The notes under the pieces were generated by a model. It was not told the origin of the DNA, ran no database searches, and was given only the letters and a program-made list of their open reading frames with translations. From assembly GCA_938016265.1 (NCBI GenBank), contig CALLWB010000046.1, positions 56,153-120,152 on the forward strand: a stretch of DNA of 64,000 nucleotides, given 5' to 3'. Shown one piece after another: positions 41,018-52,084 of this stretch (position 1 is its first letter; the number at the start of each line of letters is the position of its first letter). This DNA is from an uncultured Saprospiraceae bacterium (GTDB lineage: Bacteria > Bacteroidota > Bacteroidia > Chitinophagales > Saprospiraceae). A program made the position numbers and the translations under genes.

Positions 41018-42538
41018 TTAAACCTCTTCCGCAAACGCTAGTATCTCCTCCAGATAAACACGTTCATTAGATAGTCGGGGTACCTTGTGCTGACCACCGA
41101 TTTTCCCCTTAGATTTTAACCAATTGTAGAAGGTATTCTCAGGTACTGGATTAATTTTTAATCTGTCTATGGCCAAGCTTTTAAAACGTTTGGCTTCATA
41201 GTCTGAGTTTACTCGTTGAAGATTGGAGTCGAGCAGTTCTGCAAAGGCTTCCAGATTGTCTGGTGCTTTGCCAAACTCAATAAGCCATTCGTGGCCGCCT
41301 TTCTGCGAATTTTCCATAAACACCGGAGCAACAGTATAATCTTTTACCACCGACTTCAATGCTGAGCAAGTCATTGACACCGCCTTGTCTGTGTTATCTA
41401 CCATGACTTCTTCTCCAAAAACATTAATGTGGTGCTGGGTGCGACCAGTAATTTGGATCTTAAAAGGAAAAACGGAGGTAAATTTGACCGTGTCTCCCGG
41501 CATATATCGCCAAAGGCCAGCGTTTGTCGTGACCACAATCGCGTAATTCTGCCCGATTTCTACGTCTTCTAATTCCACCGTTCTTGCATCTGGGTTGCCC
41601 ATTTCAGAGACGGGCAAGAATTCATAATAAACTCCATTGTCCAGCAACAATGACATCTCATTCTCCTTGGCTTCATTTTCCAGTTGGGCAGCAAAAAAGC
41701 CTTCCGATGCATTATACACATTGAGGTATCCGACTTTACTGGAAGGCAACAACTCTTGAAACTGTTGTTTGTATGGGGTGAAACTAACACCACCATGCAT
41801 ATAAACCTCAAAATTTGGCCAGACTTCAAGGAGGTTTTTCTTTCCAGTGTAATCAAGTATTTTTTGAAAGAGTAACAGCGTCCAGGTTGGTACTCCGATC
41901 ATCGTCGTTACATCCTCCTTGGAAGCCACCTTGACCATTCGTTCTAGTTTCTCTTCATAGTTGCTCATCAAGGTGGTTTCGATGTCCGGGGTATTGAAGA
42001 ATCTGGCATAAGCAGGCATGTGCTCGATCATAATTGCAGAAACATCCCCGATAAGAGTGTCCTTATGATGCTCGTAGGCGTGAAAGCTACCTCCCATCAC
42101 CAAATTCTTGCCTTCAAAAATTTTGGCATCGTTGTTCACATACCACGAAGACATAACGTCATGGGCTCCTCGCAGGTGGCATTCCTTTAGGTTCTCGTCG
42201 GTTACAGGGATGTATTTACTTTTGGCACTTGTAGTCCCGGAGGATTTAGAAAACCATTTCACTACTCCAGGCCATAAAACATCGGGCTCTCCCATCATCA
42301 TCCGTTCGATAAACGGTTTTAAATCCTCATACGTACTAATTGGAACCTGTTCTTTGAAGTCTTGTTTGGTCTTGATGTCTTTATAACTATGAATTTCTCC
42401 CCAAACAGTAGATTTTCCTTTTTGTAATAGGGATTTGAACCAAATATCCTGCACCTCTACCGGATACTCCAGATATCGGCGCACTTTACTGATGTGTTGT
42501 TTTATATACCACTTAAAGACAGAGTTGACTAACTTCAT
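41018..42538 (-). CDS. GH3-family acyl-adenylate-forming protein
   Basis: A 506-residue soluble protein of the GH3 auxin-responsive-promoter family, part of the acyl-adenylate superfamily. ATP-binding motif 1 is WFSKSSGTTSAKSKYIPV (compare SSGTT). Other family stretches are YLNVYNASEGFFAAQ (motif 2), NYAIVVTTNAGLWRYMPGDTVKF (motif 3 region) and a C-terminal domain with LKSKGKIGGQHKVPRL. Plant members conjugate amino acids to jasmonate or auxin. Bacterial substrates are unknown, although amide ligation through an acyl adenylate is likely. It is a single gene; the next gene upstream lies 675 bp away. Confidence 0.85.
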   Translation of the reverse strand: MKLVNSVFKWYIKQHISKVRRYLEYPVEVQDIWFKSLLQKGKSTVWGEIHSYKDIKTKQDFKEQVPISTYEDLKPFIERMMMGEPDVLWPGVVKWFSKSSGTTSAKSKYIPVTDENLKECHLRGAHDVMSSWYVNNDAKIFEGKNLVMGGSFHAYEHHKDTLIGDVSAIMIEHMPAYARFFNTPDIETTLMSNYEEKLERMVKVASKEDVTTMIGVPTWTLLLFQKILDYTGKKNLLEVWPNFEVYMHGGVSFTPYKQQFQELLPSSKVGYLNVYNASEGFFAAQLENEAKENEMSLLLDNGVYYEFLPVSEMGNPDARTVELEDVEIGQNYAIVVTTNAGLWRYMPGDTVKFTSVFPFKIQITGRTQHHINVFGEEVMVDNTDKAVSMTCSALKSVVKDYTVAPVFMENSQKGGHEWLIEFGKAPDNLEAFAELLDSNLQRVNSDYEAKRFKSLAIDRLKINPVPENTFYNWLKSKGKIGGQHKVPRLSNERVYLEEILAFAEEV

Positions 42539-42743
42539 CTTGATTGTTGGTTATTGGGTTTTAGGATTTCTTTGTTGGAATTTCCAATCTGATAGTAAAA
42601 ATAACAAAAAATTGCTACTTAGGAACGTAGGATGCAGGAATGTCGGCATAACTTCGAAAAAACTTATGACTGGTGTTGAGGGAATTGGTGGAGTTGTATG
42701 AAATCGAAGATAATCTTTGAATTTCGAACATCTCCTATAAACT

Positions 42744-42783
42744 AAAAAAACCCGCGTTCCTTAACTTTATAAGGATTCACGGG
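42744..42783 (-). terminator. Terminator-like hairpin on the minus strand
   Basis: On the minus strand a stem of six pairs (CCCGTG with CGCGGG, one T.G), an internal loop and five more pairs (CCTTA/TAAGG) is followed by seven T. The nearest minus-strand gene upstream ends 430 bp away at 43214. Confidence 0.55.
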
Positions 42784-42811
42784 CCATTCTAATGACTAAC
42801 TAACGTCTTTC

Positions 42812-42843
42812 GAACTGATAAAAATCAGTTCTTTATATTTTTT
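42812..42843 (+). terminator. Terminator-like hairpin on the plus strand
   Basis: A perfect 8-bp stem (GAACTGAT 42812-42819, ATCAGTTC 42824-42831) with a 4-nt loop, followed by a T-rich tract. No plus-strand gene precedes it nearby. Confidence 0.5.
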
Positions 42844-43213
42844 GAGGAATGTTTAGCTAATTCTTTTATCCAAGCACTTACTACTAGTATCTCTTCGAAA
42901 TAATTAAATTGGGGGACTTAATTAAACAGAATAGTTTTGAAAAAATGAATTTTCAAAACACGTCAGTGTTGGTCTAAAAAAGGAATTTGGTCAATGGAGG
43001 AAATCTAAATCAGTGGAGGAATTGTTCAAATTGATTTAAATTCTAAGTGCAATATATTGCTATTTCCTTAAAAATGCAATTTTAGAATACAAAGATTTTA
43101 TTATTGTCGAAATAATAATTCGTAGTAGGAGTGAAAATGAACTGTCTGACAATCAACCAATTTTCAAGAAATAAAACGAGTGTGCAATACCTAATTGGTT
43201 TCTTGTCAAACCT

Positions 43214-46063
43214 TTATTTATTACTTAGTTTATTTATTGATTCTTCAATTTCATTCAATTCTTTCTCTGTTTCTTCCAAGGTTTTTAAAATTTCAAATTT
43301 TTCAGAGCCGTCCGCCAATTTTGCCTTTACCTTGAGGAGATAGTTCTTTTTTTCGAGTAAAAGCATTTTCGATTTTAGCAGTCCTTCTTGCTCAAACGTC
43401 TTTTCTAGCTCCATTCGTTTTACGATTTGTTCCAATCGGCCCTTTATCTCTTCAAAGTAGGCCTCGACGTCTTCTCTACTATTCAAATCAGGATTGGTTC
43501 GGATATCAAATTTTACGACATTTTCTTTATCCAGCCTTGCCATCAGTTCGTCGATATAGCTAAACAGCTCATTGTGTTTATCGTCTAGGACAATAGGATC
43601 TTTAGTGTTATCAGGATTTTCATCTACCGAATCCAGTCTTCTTAGAAACTCTTCTGCTACGTGTTCTCCGAGTGATCGATACATTTCAAATTTATTCGGT
43701 TCAAAATTTTGCTTGGTTAATGACTCAAATGGGAAATTGGCGTCATTCTCAAAGTAAGACTTCAGTTCTACCGGTGCCTGCTCGGACAACAGCGATTTCA
43801 AGTAATAAATAGTCCCTGTTTTGCCAGACTTATACTCGATAGTTCCTATTTGTACACATGATTTGCACAAGCCAGAATCGGCCATATCCCCTTCCGGCCG
43901 AAAAGCAGCGGGGTCGATCTCAATCTTTTTGACTTTGTAATGCTGAGCGATCTGAATGGTCTGCTCAAAACGATCCATAAATGACAAGTATTCTTTGTCT
44001 GTCGTAAAATCGCAAAGTACAATATGTGAACATTCCCGGACGAGCAGTGGGATCAATCCAAAATTGTCGCCCGTATGGATACCATCAGATACATTGATGT
44101 AGCGCGACCGTTCGTCAAACCGACCGATAAACTCCTTAATGATATTGCGAAAAGCATGGTTGACCCGACTTTTAAGTATCCCTTTTTGATAATACAGTGG
44201 ATTATGAATCCAGGCACCCAACCGCAAATTGAGCGAAGTAATGAGGAACGATTGTGCCCAAAAATTGTAAATCCCCATCCCGGAATGGATAAAAGCTGTT
44301 GAGTTTGCCAGCGCATCCACCAGTCGGGTATTTCCATTCTGATAGGTTTCTGTTTTCACGTAGTTTGTGGCCTCGGATCCTACAAAATATTTTGTAAAAA
44401 AGAAGGGGATGGCTTTCCGTTCTCGGAGGTATTGTTCATCTGATTGGTGTACATTGACGGAAGCATTAATAATATGATATGGGCCAGAAAAATTGTCATC
44501 TCCTATTTCATGCAGCTTTAGGCCTCTGTCATTTCTTAGGTTGACCAATTGGTTGTTGTCTAGTTTTCTTTCTGTGGTGAGAATGGCTGCTGCCAATTTC
44601 AGCTTCAAAAAATTGTGTAGATTACTCCGATTTCCCTGGCTAAAGAAAAACAAGAGCAACATCACTCCTATCGACACAAAAAATGATTGTTTGATAATCA
44701 TTGCGTTTGATTCCAATAGATAAACTAACAAACGAATCAGCCCTGCAAAAGAAAAATAGATAATGAGCGCCGCCAAAAAATTAGACCCCCACCGAAATAC
44801 AAGATTGCTCCCAGCTGAAGGCCGAAGTGCAACTTTCGACTTGATCAATGTCCAATAAGCCCCTAGAACAAACAACACAAATGCCAACCCGACTGCAGTA
44901 ATCCCGCCTATCCAAAACGAAGTCAAAATCACAAATGGAGTCCCAATCGAAACAAGTAAAATCAATAAATTCGATCCTTTGATGCCGCTAATTGCAAATT
45001 TCAGGTCATCTATATTCTTTGATTTCAGCTGTAGCGAATGGTAAATTATAGACATTACATGCGTTCCGAGCGTCATCCCGACCGCAATGACAAGAGGAAA
45101 CAAAAATACCAACCAGTATCCAAACTCAGAAAAGAAAGAAAACTCCTTGAATTTTAGACCCCGTATAAATCCGCCTGCAAAAATAATAGTGTACATATAA
45201 AAAAGACCAATCAGAATATACCGTTTTGCTCTTTTTACGATAATGCTACGATGGGAATTGGGTTTTAGATCAAACCGTAAATGTTCTGCGTATGCCACAC
45301 TGTACAAGAAGCCTGCAAGACCGAAAAATAAAAGGATAGAAATCGCCTTTGAGTTAATATCCCCCAATACACTTCCAAAGATCCACAACATCTCAGAAAA
45401 CAAAACGTCTATTCGTTCGAGGAACGTCTGTTTCTCATCCAATCCTATATAATAGGCCTGAATATCCCCCTTAAATACGCCTTCAGAAACCCAATCTAGA
45501 AAAGCAACAGAACTAACTGCTCCAAAAAACAACACAGACAGATAGACAAATAAGCTAAACAACCAGCCGCCCATCCAAACACCTAATAAACTATTAAAAC
45601 TCAGCCCTGTTAAGCTGATTTCTGGTAAGAAGCCTCTTGCTTTTTTCAAATGCTCTAGCTGCATGGCGGGAGTTGGATGCGCTGGATCTATGTCCCCTTC
45701 TCCTACACTGTTAGCAAGAAAAGGAGAATTTTCAGGCTGTACACCAAATTTACCAAACACAGATTTTGCACCTGTCAACAAAGAGGTAAGACAACCTGCA
45801 ATAAAGCCACCACCTGACACCGTACTCATATAATCAAATCGACGAAAGAAGTTTCGCTTTGATAATTGCTGGATAATCCCAAGGGAGATAATACCAGCAC
45901 GTACTCCTCCACTGGAAAAACAAATACCCCAGGTTTCAGCAGCCTCTTCTTCAGTGATTTCATTCACTTTATGGCGCTTTCCAAGGTATTCTTTTTCAGC
46001 AGCAAAGACATCCTGAATGTCTGCCGTGTAGTTTGGTGTTAGTTCTTTTTGTTCGTTTGACAT
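43214..46063 (-). CDS. Patatin-like phospholipase with membrane-domain insertion
   Basis: 949 residues. The N-terminus has the patatin phosphate loop (CFSSGGVRAGIIS, about 48-60) and nucleophile region (YMSTVSGGGF, Ser about 84). Around residues 165-480 are about eight membrane helices. After them come the conserved second half of the lipase fold (YHIINASVNV, FITSLNLRLGAWIHNP) and the catalytic Asp in NVSDGIHTGDNFG (about 661). The catalytic Ser-Asp pair is thus split by the membrane domain, an arrangement seen in one bacterial patatin subfamily. A coiled coil ends the protein (about 860-949). It probably acts on membrane lipids from the cytoplasmic side. Single gene; a 14-bp palindrome sits just before the start. 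Confidence 0.85.
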   Translation of the reverse strand: MSNEQKELTPNYTADIQDVFAAEKEYLGKRHKVNEITEEEAAETWGICFSSGGVRAGIISLGIIQQLSKRNFFRRFDYMSTVSGGGFIAGCLTSLLTGAKSVFGKFGVQPENSPFLANSVGEGDIDPAHPTPAMQLEHLKKARGFLPEISLTGLSFNSLLGVWMGGWLFSLFVYLSVLFFGAVSSVAFLDWVSEGVFKGDIQAYYIGLDEKQTFLERIDVLFSEMLWIFGSVLGDINSKAISILLFFGLAGFLYSVAYAEHLRFDLKPNSHRSIIVKRAKRYILIGLFYMYTIIFAGGFIRGLKFKEFSFFSEFGYWLVFLFPLVIAVGMTLGTHVMSIIYHSLQLKSKNIDDLKFAISGIKGSNLLILLVSIGTPFVILTSFWIGGITAVGLAFVLFVLGAYWTLIKSKVALRPSAGSNLVFRWGSNFLAALIIYFSFAGLIRLLVYLLESNAMIIKQSFFVSIGVMLLLFFFSQGNRSNLHNFLKLKLAAAILTTERKLDNNQLVNLRNDRGLKLHEIGDDNFSGPYHIINASVNVHQSDEQYLRERKAIPFFFTKYFVGSEATNYVKTETYQNGNTRLVDALANSTAFIHSGMGIYNFWAQSFLITSLNLRLGAWIHNPLYYQKGILKSRVNHAFRNIIKEFIGRFDERSRYINVSDGIHTGDNFGLIPLLVRECSHIVLCDFTTDKEYLSFMDRFEQTIQIAQHYKVKKIEIDPAAFRPEGDMADSGLCKSCVQIGTIEYKSGKTGTIYYLKSLLSEQAPVELKSYFENDANFPFESLTKQNFEPNKFEMYRSLGEHVAEEFLRRLDSVDENPDNTKDPIVLDDKHNELFSYIDELMARLDKENVVKFDIRTNPDLNSREDVEAYFEEIKGRLEQIVKRMELEKTFEQEGLLKSKMLLLEKKNYLLKVKAKLADGSEKFEILKTLEETEKELNEIEESINKLSNK

Positions 46064-46065
46064 AT

Positions 46066-46081
46066 TAGTATAAATATACTA
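46066..46081. promoter_or_regulatory. Palindrome just upstream of the patatin-like gene
   Basis: TAGTATA-AA-TATACTA is a perfect 7-bp inverted repeat with a 2-bp spacer, ending 3 bp before the ATG at 46063. It could be an operator or a small mRNA hairpin near the ribosome-binding region. Confidence 0.4.
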
Positions 46082-46210
46082 AAAATAATCAAATTAATGA
46101 AATTTTGTACGCAAAATAAATACATTTCAATAATTCACTTGACTAAGGTAAGCAGCATCTTTCAGATATAGAAATATATTAAGTATTTGAGCTTGTAGCC
46201 TTCGGAGTTA

Positions 46211-46247
46211 TACAAAAAAATAACCAGCCTCAATGAGAGACTGGTTA
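46211..46247 (-). terminator. secA: Terminator of secA
   Basis: A 7-bp perfect stem (TAACCAG 46221-46227, CTGGTTA 46241-46247) with a loop that can pair further, and a T-tract on the minus strand. It lies 25 bp after the secA stop. Confidence 0.85.
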
Positions 46248-46271
46248 TCAGATATCATCTTAGAGGAGGTA

Positions 46272-49200
46272 CTATTTTTTACCGTGGCATTGTTTGAATT
46301 TCTTACCGCTGCCACATGGACAAGGCTCATTACGGCCTACTTTCCGCTCCGTACGTTTGTAAGTTTCCGGTTTCTTTCTTTGAGCGCCACCTGCACCGGC
46401 TGCTGCAGTTTGTTCTGCTTGTCGGTTGGCTTGCATCTTGCTCATGTCGGTCTTTTGTTGTTTGGCTTCCCGCACATCTGTTTCTTGTTGTACTGGAATG
46501 GTACCACGCGAAAGGAAAGAAGTAACTTCACGATTTAAGTTGCTCAGTCTGGTTTTGAATAAGTCAAATGCTTCAATCTTATAAACGACCAATGGGTCTT
46601 TCTGCTCAAAAGAAGCGGCTTGCGTCGAATCTTTCAAATCATCCATTTCTCGGAGGTGCTCCTTCCATCCATCGCCGATTAGTGCCAGACTGATCGATTT
46701 TTCAATGGCGGTGATAATTGATTTACCATTCGACTTTACTGCTTCTTCTAAGTTGGCAGACAGTTGAATCCCTTTTTGTCCGTCGGAGAACGGGATGGCA
46801 ATATTCTGAAATTGTTCCCGCTGGTGCTCATATACATTGCGAATTACAGGCATCACTTTCTCTACAAGCCCGTTCATTTTTTTATGATAATGTTCTAGTA
46901 CCTGTTCTTGGAACGTTTCTGTCAATTCCATGAGGTTGCCTTCATTAAAATCAACTTCATCAAATTTCGGCTCTACTCCAAAATTCTGCAAGGCGTCCAA
47001 TTTGAAACTATTGTAATCGCCCATTTGACGATGTCCCATTACCAACTCCTCACTCAGATCTACAAACATATTGTGTATATCCAAAGACAATCTTTCTCCA
47101 AACAAGGCATGGTTACGTTTTGTGTAGATGGCTTCCCTTTGGATATTCATTACATCATCATACTCCAGCAAACGCTTACGTGTCCCAAAGTGATTTTCTT
47201 CTACTTTAGATTGTGCACGTTCGATAGATTTCGATACCATTTTATGTTGAATAACTTCTCCTTTTTCGTAGCCCATTTTATCCATCAACTTAGCAATTCG
47301 TTCAGAACCGAACAGACGCATTAAGTTGTCATCAAGGGATACAAAAAACTGAGAAGAACCAGGATCTCCCTGTCGACCAGCACGACCTCTTAACTGGCGA
47401 TCTACCCGACGGGATTCGTGTCTTGCTGTACCAATGATGGCCAGTCCTCCTGCTTCTTTTACTCCAGGTCCGAGCTTGATATCGGTACCCCGACCAGCCA
47501 TGTTTGTTGCAATGGTCACTGCGCCTGGAAGACCAGCGTTAGCGACAATCTCTGCTTCTCGTTGGTGCTTTTTGGCGTTAAGTACATTGTGTTTTATTTT
47601 CTTTCTTTCTAGAAATCTGCTTAATAATTCCGAAATTTCCACGGAAGTGGTACCTACCAAAACAGGCTGCCCATTTTTGGTAAGTCGTTCAATCTCTTCA
47701 ATTACTGCATTATATTTTTCTAGCGTTGTTTTGTAGACTAAATCCTCCCGGTCGTCTCTAGCGATTGGTTTGTTGGTAGGGATAACGACTACATCCATTT
47801 CATAAATATCCCAGAACTCTTTCGCCTCTGTTTCAGCAGTACCTGTCATCCCAGAAAGCTTATGGTACATACGGAAATAATTCTGCAGGGTAACTGTTGC
47901 ATATGTTTGAGTAGCAGCTTCTACCTTTACATTTTCCTTTGCCTCCAGTGCCTGGTGAAGTCCGTCAGAATATCTACGTCCTTCCATCACACGGCCAGTT
48001 TGCTCATCGACGATTTTTACGAGGCCGTCTACTACGATATACTCATCATCCCGATGGAACATCGCATAGGCTTTTAGTAGCTGATTGATCGAATGCAGGC
48101 GTTTGGATTTTAGGACATAATCCTGCATTAGTTTGTCCTTCATCTCCATTTTGGTGGACTCTTCCAGCTCCTCATTACTTTGAATTTCCATGATTTCCAG
48201 TGCGATATCGGGCATCACGAAGAAATTGACATCTGACTGGGTATTGGCGAGAAAATCTGATCCACGATCAGTAAGCTCTACATTATTCGTTTTTTCTTCT
48301 ATGATAAAGTACAACGGATCATCTACTAGGTGCATGTTTTTAGATTGCTCCTGCATATAGAAGTTTTCTGTTGCCTGCAGGATCACTTTGACGCCTGGTT
48401 CATTCAAATACTTAGTAAGTGGTCGATATTTGGGAAGTGCTCGGAAGGCGCGCAATAAAGCCATTCCACCTTCGCCTTCTTCCGTTCCTGTTTTACCTTC
48501 AGCAATTAATGCTTTTGCCTCTGCTAGGTACCCCGTAGAAAGTTCTCTTTGTTTTGCCAACAAGGATTCAATCGTAGGTCTCAGTGTTACATATTCTTGT
48601 TGATCTCCTTTAGGAACAGGGCCCGAAATAATAAGCGGCGTTCTTGCATCATCAATCAATACGGAATCGACCTCATCAATCATGGCAAAGTGATGCTTGC
48701 CTTGCACTAACTCTTCGGTACTTTGTACCATGTTATCTCTTAGGTAATCGAATCCAAATTCATTGTTTGTACCATAAACAATGTCGCATTTGTAAGCAGC
48801 AACTCTTCCCGGAGAGTGCGGGCGGTGCTTGTCAATACAATCTACTTTTAAGAAAAGGAATTCAAAAATAGGTGCCATCCACTCACAGTCACGTCGTGCG
48901 AGGTAGTCGTTTACTGTAATCACATGTACTCCTTTACCAGGTAATGCGTTCAAGTAGGCAGGTAACGTAGCTACCAGGGTTTTTCCTTCCCCTGTTGCCA
49001 TCTCTGCAATTTTCCCTGAATGCAGCGTGATCCCTCCGATCAACTGCACATCGTAGTGCAGCATGTTCCAGGTGATTTGAGCTCCTGCTGCTTCCCAGCT
49101 ATTGCTCCAAATTGCCTTATCCCCATTGATGGTTACGTTTTGTTTGATGGCTGCAAAATCGCGGTCATGATCGGTGGCGGTGACTTCGATTTCGCTGTTA

Positions 49201-49577
49201 TTCATAAAGCGAAAGGCGGTTTCTTTTACTACTGCAAATGCTTCTGGCAGGATCACATTGAGGATATCTTCCAGGTGCTTATCGCGTTCTTTTTTGAGTT
49301 TATCAATTTCTTCAAACAGGTCTTCTTTTCTATTGAAATCATCGATAGATTCTGCCTCTGTTTTTAGATCTTGGATATCTTTGTCGATTCCTTCGAGGTG
49401 CTCTGCTATTTGTGCTCTGAACTCTAATGTTTTATTACGAAGAGCATCATTGCTAAGCGATTTCATTTTAGCATATTCCTCATTAATCTGTGCAACGACT
49501 GGTGTAATCTCTTTGACATCTCGGTCGTACTTTGTACCGAACATTTTAGAGATAGAGTTTGTTATATATTTAAACAT
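46272..49577 (-). CDS. secA: Preprotein translocase ATPase SecA
   Basis: An 1101-residue motor that drives proteins through SecYEG. The Walker A motif is [16 protein letters not shown] (about 190-205) and Walker B is [17 protein letters not shown] (about 300). The helicase motif [16 protein letters not shown] and the arginine region [14 protein letters not shown] are present, and the C-terminus has the zinc-binding tail [18 protein letters not shown], which contacts SecB or lipids. Compared with the E. coli protein (about 900 residues) there is a helical insertion around 60-110 and an extra stretch after Walker B, both usual in Bacteroidetes. A TATCTTTG box lies about 85 bp upstream and a terminator follows. 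It supports export of all signal-peptide proteins here. Confidence 0.97.
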   Translation of the reverse strand: MFKYITNSISKMFGTKYDRDVKEITPVVAQINEEYAKMKSLSNDALRNKTLEFRAQIAEHLEGIDKDIQDLKTEAESIDDFNRKEDLFEEIDKLKKERDKHLEDILNVILPEAFAVVKETAFRFMNNSEIEVTATDHDRDFAAIKQNVTINGDKAIWSNSWEAAGAQITWNMLHYDVQLIGGITLHSGKIAEMATGEGKTLVATLPAYLNALPGKGVHVITVNDYLARRDCEWMAPIFEFLFLKVDCIDKHRPHSPGRVAAYKCDIVYGTNNEFGFDYLRDNMVQSTEELVQGKHHFAMIDEVDSVLIDDARTPLIISGPVPKGDQQEYVTLRPTIESLLAKQRELSTGYLAEAKALIAEGKTGTEEGEGGMALLRAFRALPKYRPLTKYLNEPGVKVILQATENFYMQEQSKNMHLVDDPLYFIIEEKTNNVELTDRGSDFLANTQSDVNFFVMPDIALEIMEIQSNEELEESTKMEMKDKLMQDYVLKSKRLHSINQLLKAYAMFHRDDEYIVVDGLVKIVDEQTGRVMEGRRYSDGLHQALEAKENVKVEAATQTYATVTLQNYFRMYHKLSGMTGTAETEAKEFWDIYEMDVVVIPTNKPIARDDREDLVYKTTLEKYNAVIEEIERLTKNGQPVLVGTTSVEISELLSRFLERKKIKHNVLNAKKHQREAEIVANAGLPGAVTIATNMAGRGTDIKLGPGVKEAGGLAIIGTARHESRRVDRQLRGRAGRQGDPGSSQFFVSLDDNLMRLFGSERIAKLMDKMGYEKGEVIQHKMVSKSIERAQSKVEENHFGTRKRLLEYDDVMNIQREAIYTKRNHALFGERLSLDIHNMFVDLSEELVMGHRQMGDYNSFKLDALQNFGVEPKFDEVDFNEGNLMELTETFQEQVLEHYHKKMNGLVEKVMPVIRNVYEHQREQFQNIAIPFSDGQKGIQLSANLEEAVKSNGKSIITAIEKSISLALIGDGWKEHLREMDDLKDSTQAASFEQKDPLVVYKIEAFDLFKTRLSNLNREVTSFLSRGTIPVQQETDVREAKQQKTDMSKMQANRQAEQTAAAGAGGAQRKKPETYKRTERKVGRNEPCPCGSGKKFKQCHGKK

Positions 49578-50148
49578 AATTTCTTAGTGTACTTTTAATA
49601 GTTTCTTACAAAAAAAGGAAAGGCAATAAGCACTTCAAAACTCCCCTTTGAAAACGAGGTCAAAGATACGAACTTTATATTGAATTTGCTTAAAACCACT
49701 TAGTGGAACAGCAGGAAATTCATAAATGCTCCTATTTGTTTACCTTCATAATCATTCCAAACAAAAAATATTTCCCTACTTCCGTCATTTTGTCTGATTT
49801 TGCTGATTTGGACTGACTTTTTTGCAGTTTACTATCTATTTTTTTGACAATTCTGGCAAAAACATTCATTCAATAAACATTCAAAATATAAAAAGGATAA
49901 TTGTGAAATTTCTTCATTTTTAGTAACTTCATGATTAATAAGGACACCCGCTTAACTTGAGTGCGAAAGGGTTTCCATCAATCCCCCTATCTTAAATACT
50001 AATCCAAATGGCAGATTTGGAATTAGCATAAATCATACTATCAAATTCTAACTTTTTTACCCAATTTCAGGATTTTATCCTAATCAGGGTTTATCATAAT
50101 TAACTTGATTAAATGATTTGTATTATTTAATCACAAGAAGATTTAACC
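49578..50148. other. Divergent intergenic region between secA and FG-GAP gene
   Basis: It contains the secA promoter box (listed separately) and the upstream region of the plus-strand gene at 50149. AT-rich, no gene recognised. Confidence 0.5.
49661..49668 (-). promoter_or_regulatory. secA: Candidate -7 promoter element of secA
   Basis: On the minus strand this reads TATCTTTG, a match to TAnnTTTG, 84 bp before the secA ATG at 49577. No clear -33 element. Confidence 0.55.
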
Positions 50149-52062
50149 ATGCTAAGAAGATTAATTGTTTCAACAGCAATGTTGTTGGCGGTATGCTATT
50201 GTAGTGGCCAGGTATTCATAGATTTAAGTGTTAGTTCGGGGATTGATTTTGTCCACGATCATGATGGTGAAATGGGCGGTGGTGCTGCTTTCTTTGATTA
50301 CAATAAAGATGGCCATGAAGATGTTTACATAACGGGCGGACTGGCAATGGACAAGCTCTACAAAAACAATGGCGACGGCACCTTTACCGACGTCAGTATT
50401 GCTGCAGGACTATCAAGTACCGACACCATAAATACACATGGAGTAACCACTGGAGATATAGACAATGATGGCTATCGGGAAGTATTTCTGACCACCTGGA
50501 ATTATGAATATCAGGACGAAGTGCACGCCCCCAATTTGCTCTATAAAAACAATGGCGACGGGACTTTTACAGAAATTTCTGCCCAAGCAGGTGTCAATGC
50601 AACGTCCTGGTCGACTAGCGCTTCGTTTGGCGATTTTGATCTTGATGGCCTCCTTGACTTATATGTTGGCAATTATGTTGATTCTATTGTAGATGCAGTG
50701 GTTTTAGACTCCAATGGCATGGAGGTGGGTTTTTCTCATATAGGCTATCAGGACATTCTATATGTAAATAATGGAGATGGTACGTTTACTGATAAGACGC
50801 TAGACTTCGGTCTGACCGCTACTGGTTGTGCACTCGCAGTAGCCTCTACCGACTACAATGAGGACGGGATTATCGACTTGATGGTCGCCAATGATTTTGG
50901 GGAGTTTGGCGTACACAACAAACTCTATGAAAATCCTGGCTTCTCTGACGTTAGTGCTTCCTCTGGAGCCGATCCTGGTATTTATGGTATGGGAATCGGA
51001 ATTGGGGACTACGATGAAGACGATGATTTAGATTATTATATCACCAATTTAGGAAGAAATGTTTTACTTCAAAACCAAGGAGATGGCACCTTTCTGGATG
51101 TAACGACGTTTGCCAACGTAGAAAACACTTCGATTGACACGTTACTGACGACGAGTTGGGGTACTTTTTTTCTTGATTATGATAATGATTCGCACCTGGA
51201 TTTGTTTGTGGCCAATGGACGAATTTCAGCGGCTTCTTTCATACGGACAATCGAGGAAGATCCAAACAAATTGTATCGCAACAATCAGGATGGCACCTTC
51301 ACAGACGTAAGTGATGCCGAGGGTGTTGCGGATATAAATGTAGGCAGAGGGGCTACCCTTTGTGATTATGATGATGATGGAGATTTGGACATGCTGGTCG
51401 TCGTCCATGATGAATATTTCACTGCAGATGCCCGGGTGACGCTCTACAACAATCAAACAAATGCATCTGGAGGCAACTGGGTAAAGGTTGGCCTTGAAGG
51501 TGTCCTTTGCAATCGGGATGCTTATGGATCGCACATTCGAGTATATGCTGATGGCCGGACGTTCTTGCGAGAAGTAGGTGGCGGCTCAAGTCACTCTTCT
51601 CAAAACAGTAGTATCCAGCACGTTGGGTTGGGGACAATCTCTAGTATTGATTCAGTTGTGGTTACTTGGCCAGGAGGGCGGATACAGCGGGAATGCAATG
51701 TTGCGATCAATCAGACGCTTCGTCTAGTGGAGGATATTTCTACTATGAATTCGCCCTATTGTTATGTTGTTTCGAGTACTGAGGACCTGACTTCCAACAA
51801 TATTGGGCTCCATAATCTACCCAACCCATTTAGCGATGGGACTACTATCCATTATGAACTTCCAAGAAGCGCACAAGTAGAATTGACGGTAACGGATCTC
51901 CTAGGAAATCAGGTGCAGACGTTGTTCTCAGGCAGGCAAAATGCCGGTAAACAGTCGGTTGATTTTGCTGGAGCGAAGGCCGGACTTCCTGCCGGGGTGT
52001 ACATTTGTTTATTGGAAGTGGAGGGTCGGCGATTTACGGAGCGGTTGGTTTTGATGAGGTAA
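50149..52062 (+). CDS. Secreted FG-GAP/VCBS repeat and ASPIC/UnbV protein with T9SS tail
   Basis: A 637-residue protein. Signal peptide: MLRRLIVSTAMLLAVCYCSG, cleaved near GQVF. From about 25 to 430 it has repeated FG-GAP/VCBS blades with Ca-binding-like Asp motifs (FFDYNKDGHEDVYITGG, GDFDLDGLLDLYVGN, DYDDDGDLDMLVV), forming a beta-propeller. An ASPIC/UnbV domain follows (about 440-530, GVLCNRDAYGSHIRVY, VTWPGGR). The C-terminus (about 555-637) is a T9SS sorting domain (NLPNPFSDGTTIHYEL, LLGNQV, LPAGVYICLLEV). It resembles CRTAC1-like extracellular proteins; binding rather than catalysis is likely. Single gene. Confidence 0.9.
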   Translation: MLRRLIVSTAMLLAVCYCSGQVFIDLSVSSGIDFVHDHDGEMGGGAAFFDYNKDGHEDVYITGGLAMDKLYKNNGDGTFTDVSIAAGLSSTDTINTHGVTTGDIDNDGYREVFLTTWNYEYQDEVHAPNLLYKNNGDGTFTEISAQAGVNATSWSTSASFGDFDLDGLLDLYVGNYVDSIVDAVVLDSNGMEVGFSHIGYQDILYVNNGDGTFTDKTLDFGLTATGCALAVASTDYNEDGIIDLMVANDFGEFGVHNKLYENPGFSDVSASSGADPGIYGMGIGIGDYDEDDDLDYYITNLGRNVLLQNQGDGTFLDVTTFANVENTSIDTLLTTSWGTFFLDYDNDSHLDLFVANGRISAASFIRTIEEDPNKLYRNNQDGTFTDVSDAEGVADINVGRGATLCDYDDDGDLDMLVVVHDEYFTADARVTLYNNQTNASGGNWVKVGLEGVLCNRDAYGSHIRVYADGRTFLREVGGGSSHSSQNSSIQHVGLGTISSIDSVVVTWPGGRIQRECNVAINQTLRLVEDISTMNSPYCYVVSSTEDLTSNNIGLHNLPNPFSDGTTIHYELPRSAQVELTVTDLLGNQVQTLFSGRQNAGKQSVDFAGAKAGLPAGVYICLLEVEGRRFTERLVLMR

Positions 52063-52084
52063 GGAGATAAAATCAGGACTACTA

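Larger units (their letters stand above)
42539..43213. other. Long gene-free region with two opposed terminator-like hairpins
   Basis: No protein gene is supported. Two hairpins near 42751-42843 point in opposite directions (listed separately). The 370 bp to the right could hold a small RNA or only the 3' end of the patatin-like transcript. No known RNA family (tmRNA, RNase P, 6S) was recognised. Confidence 0.4.
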
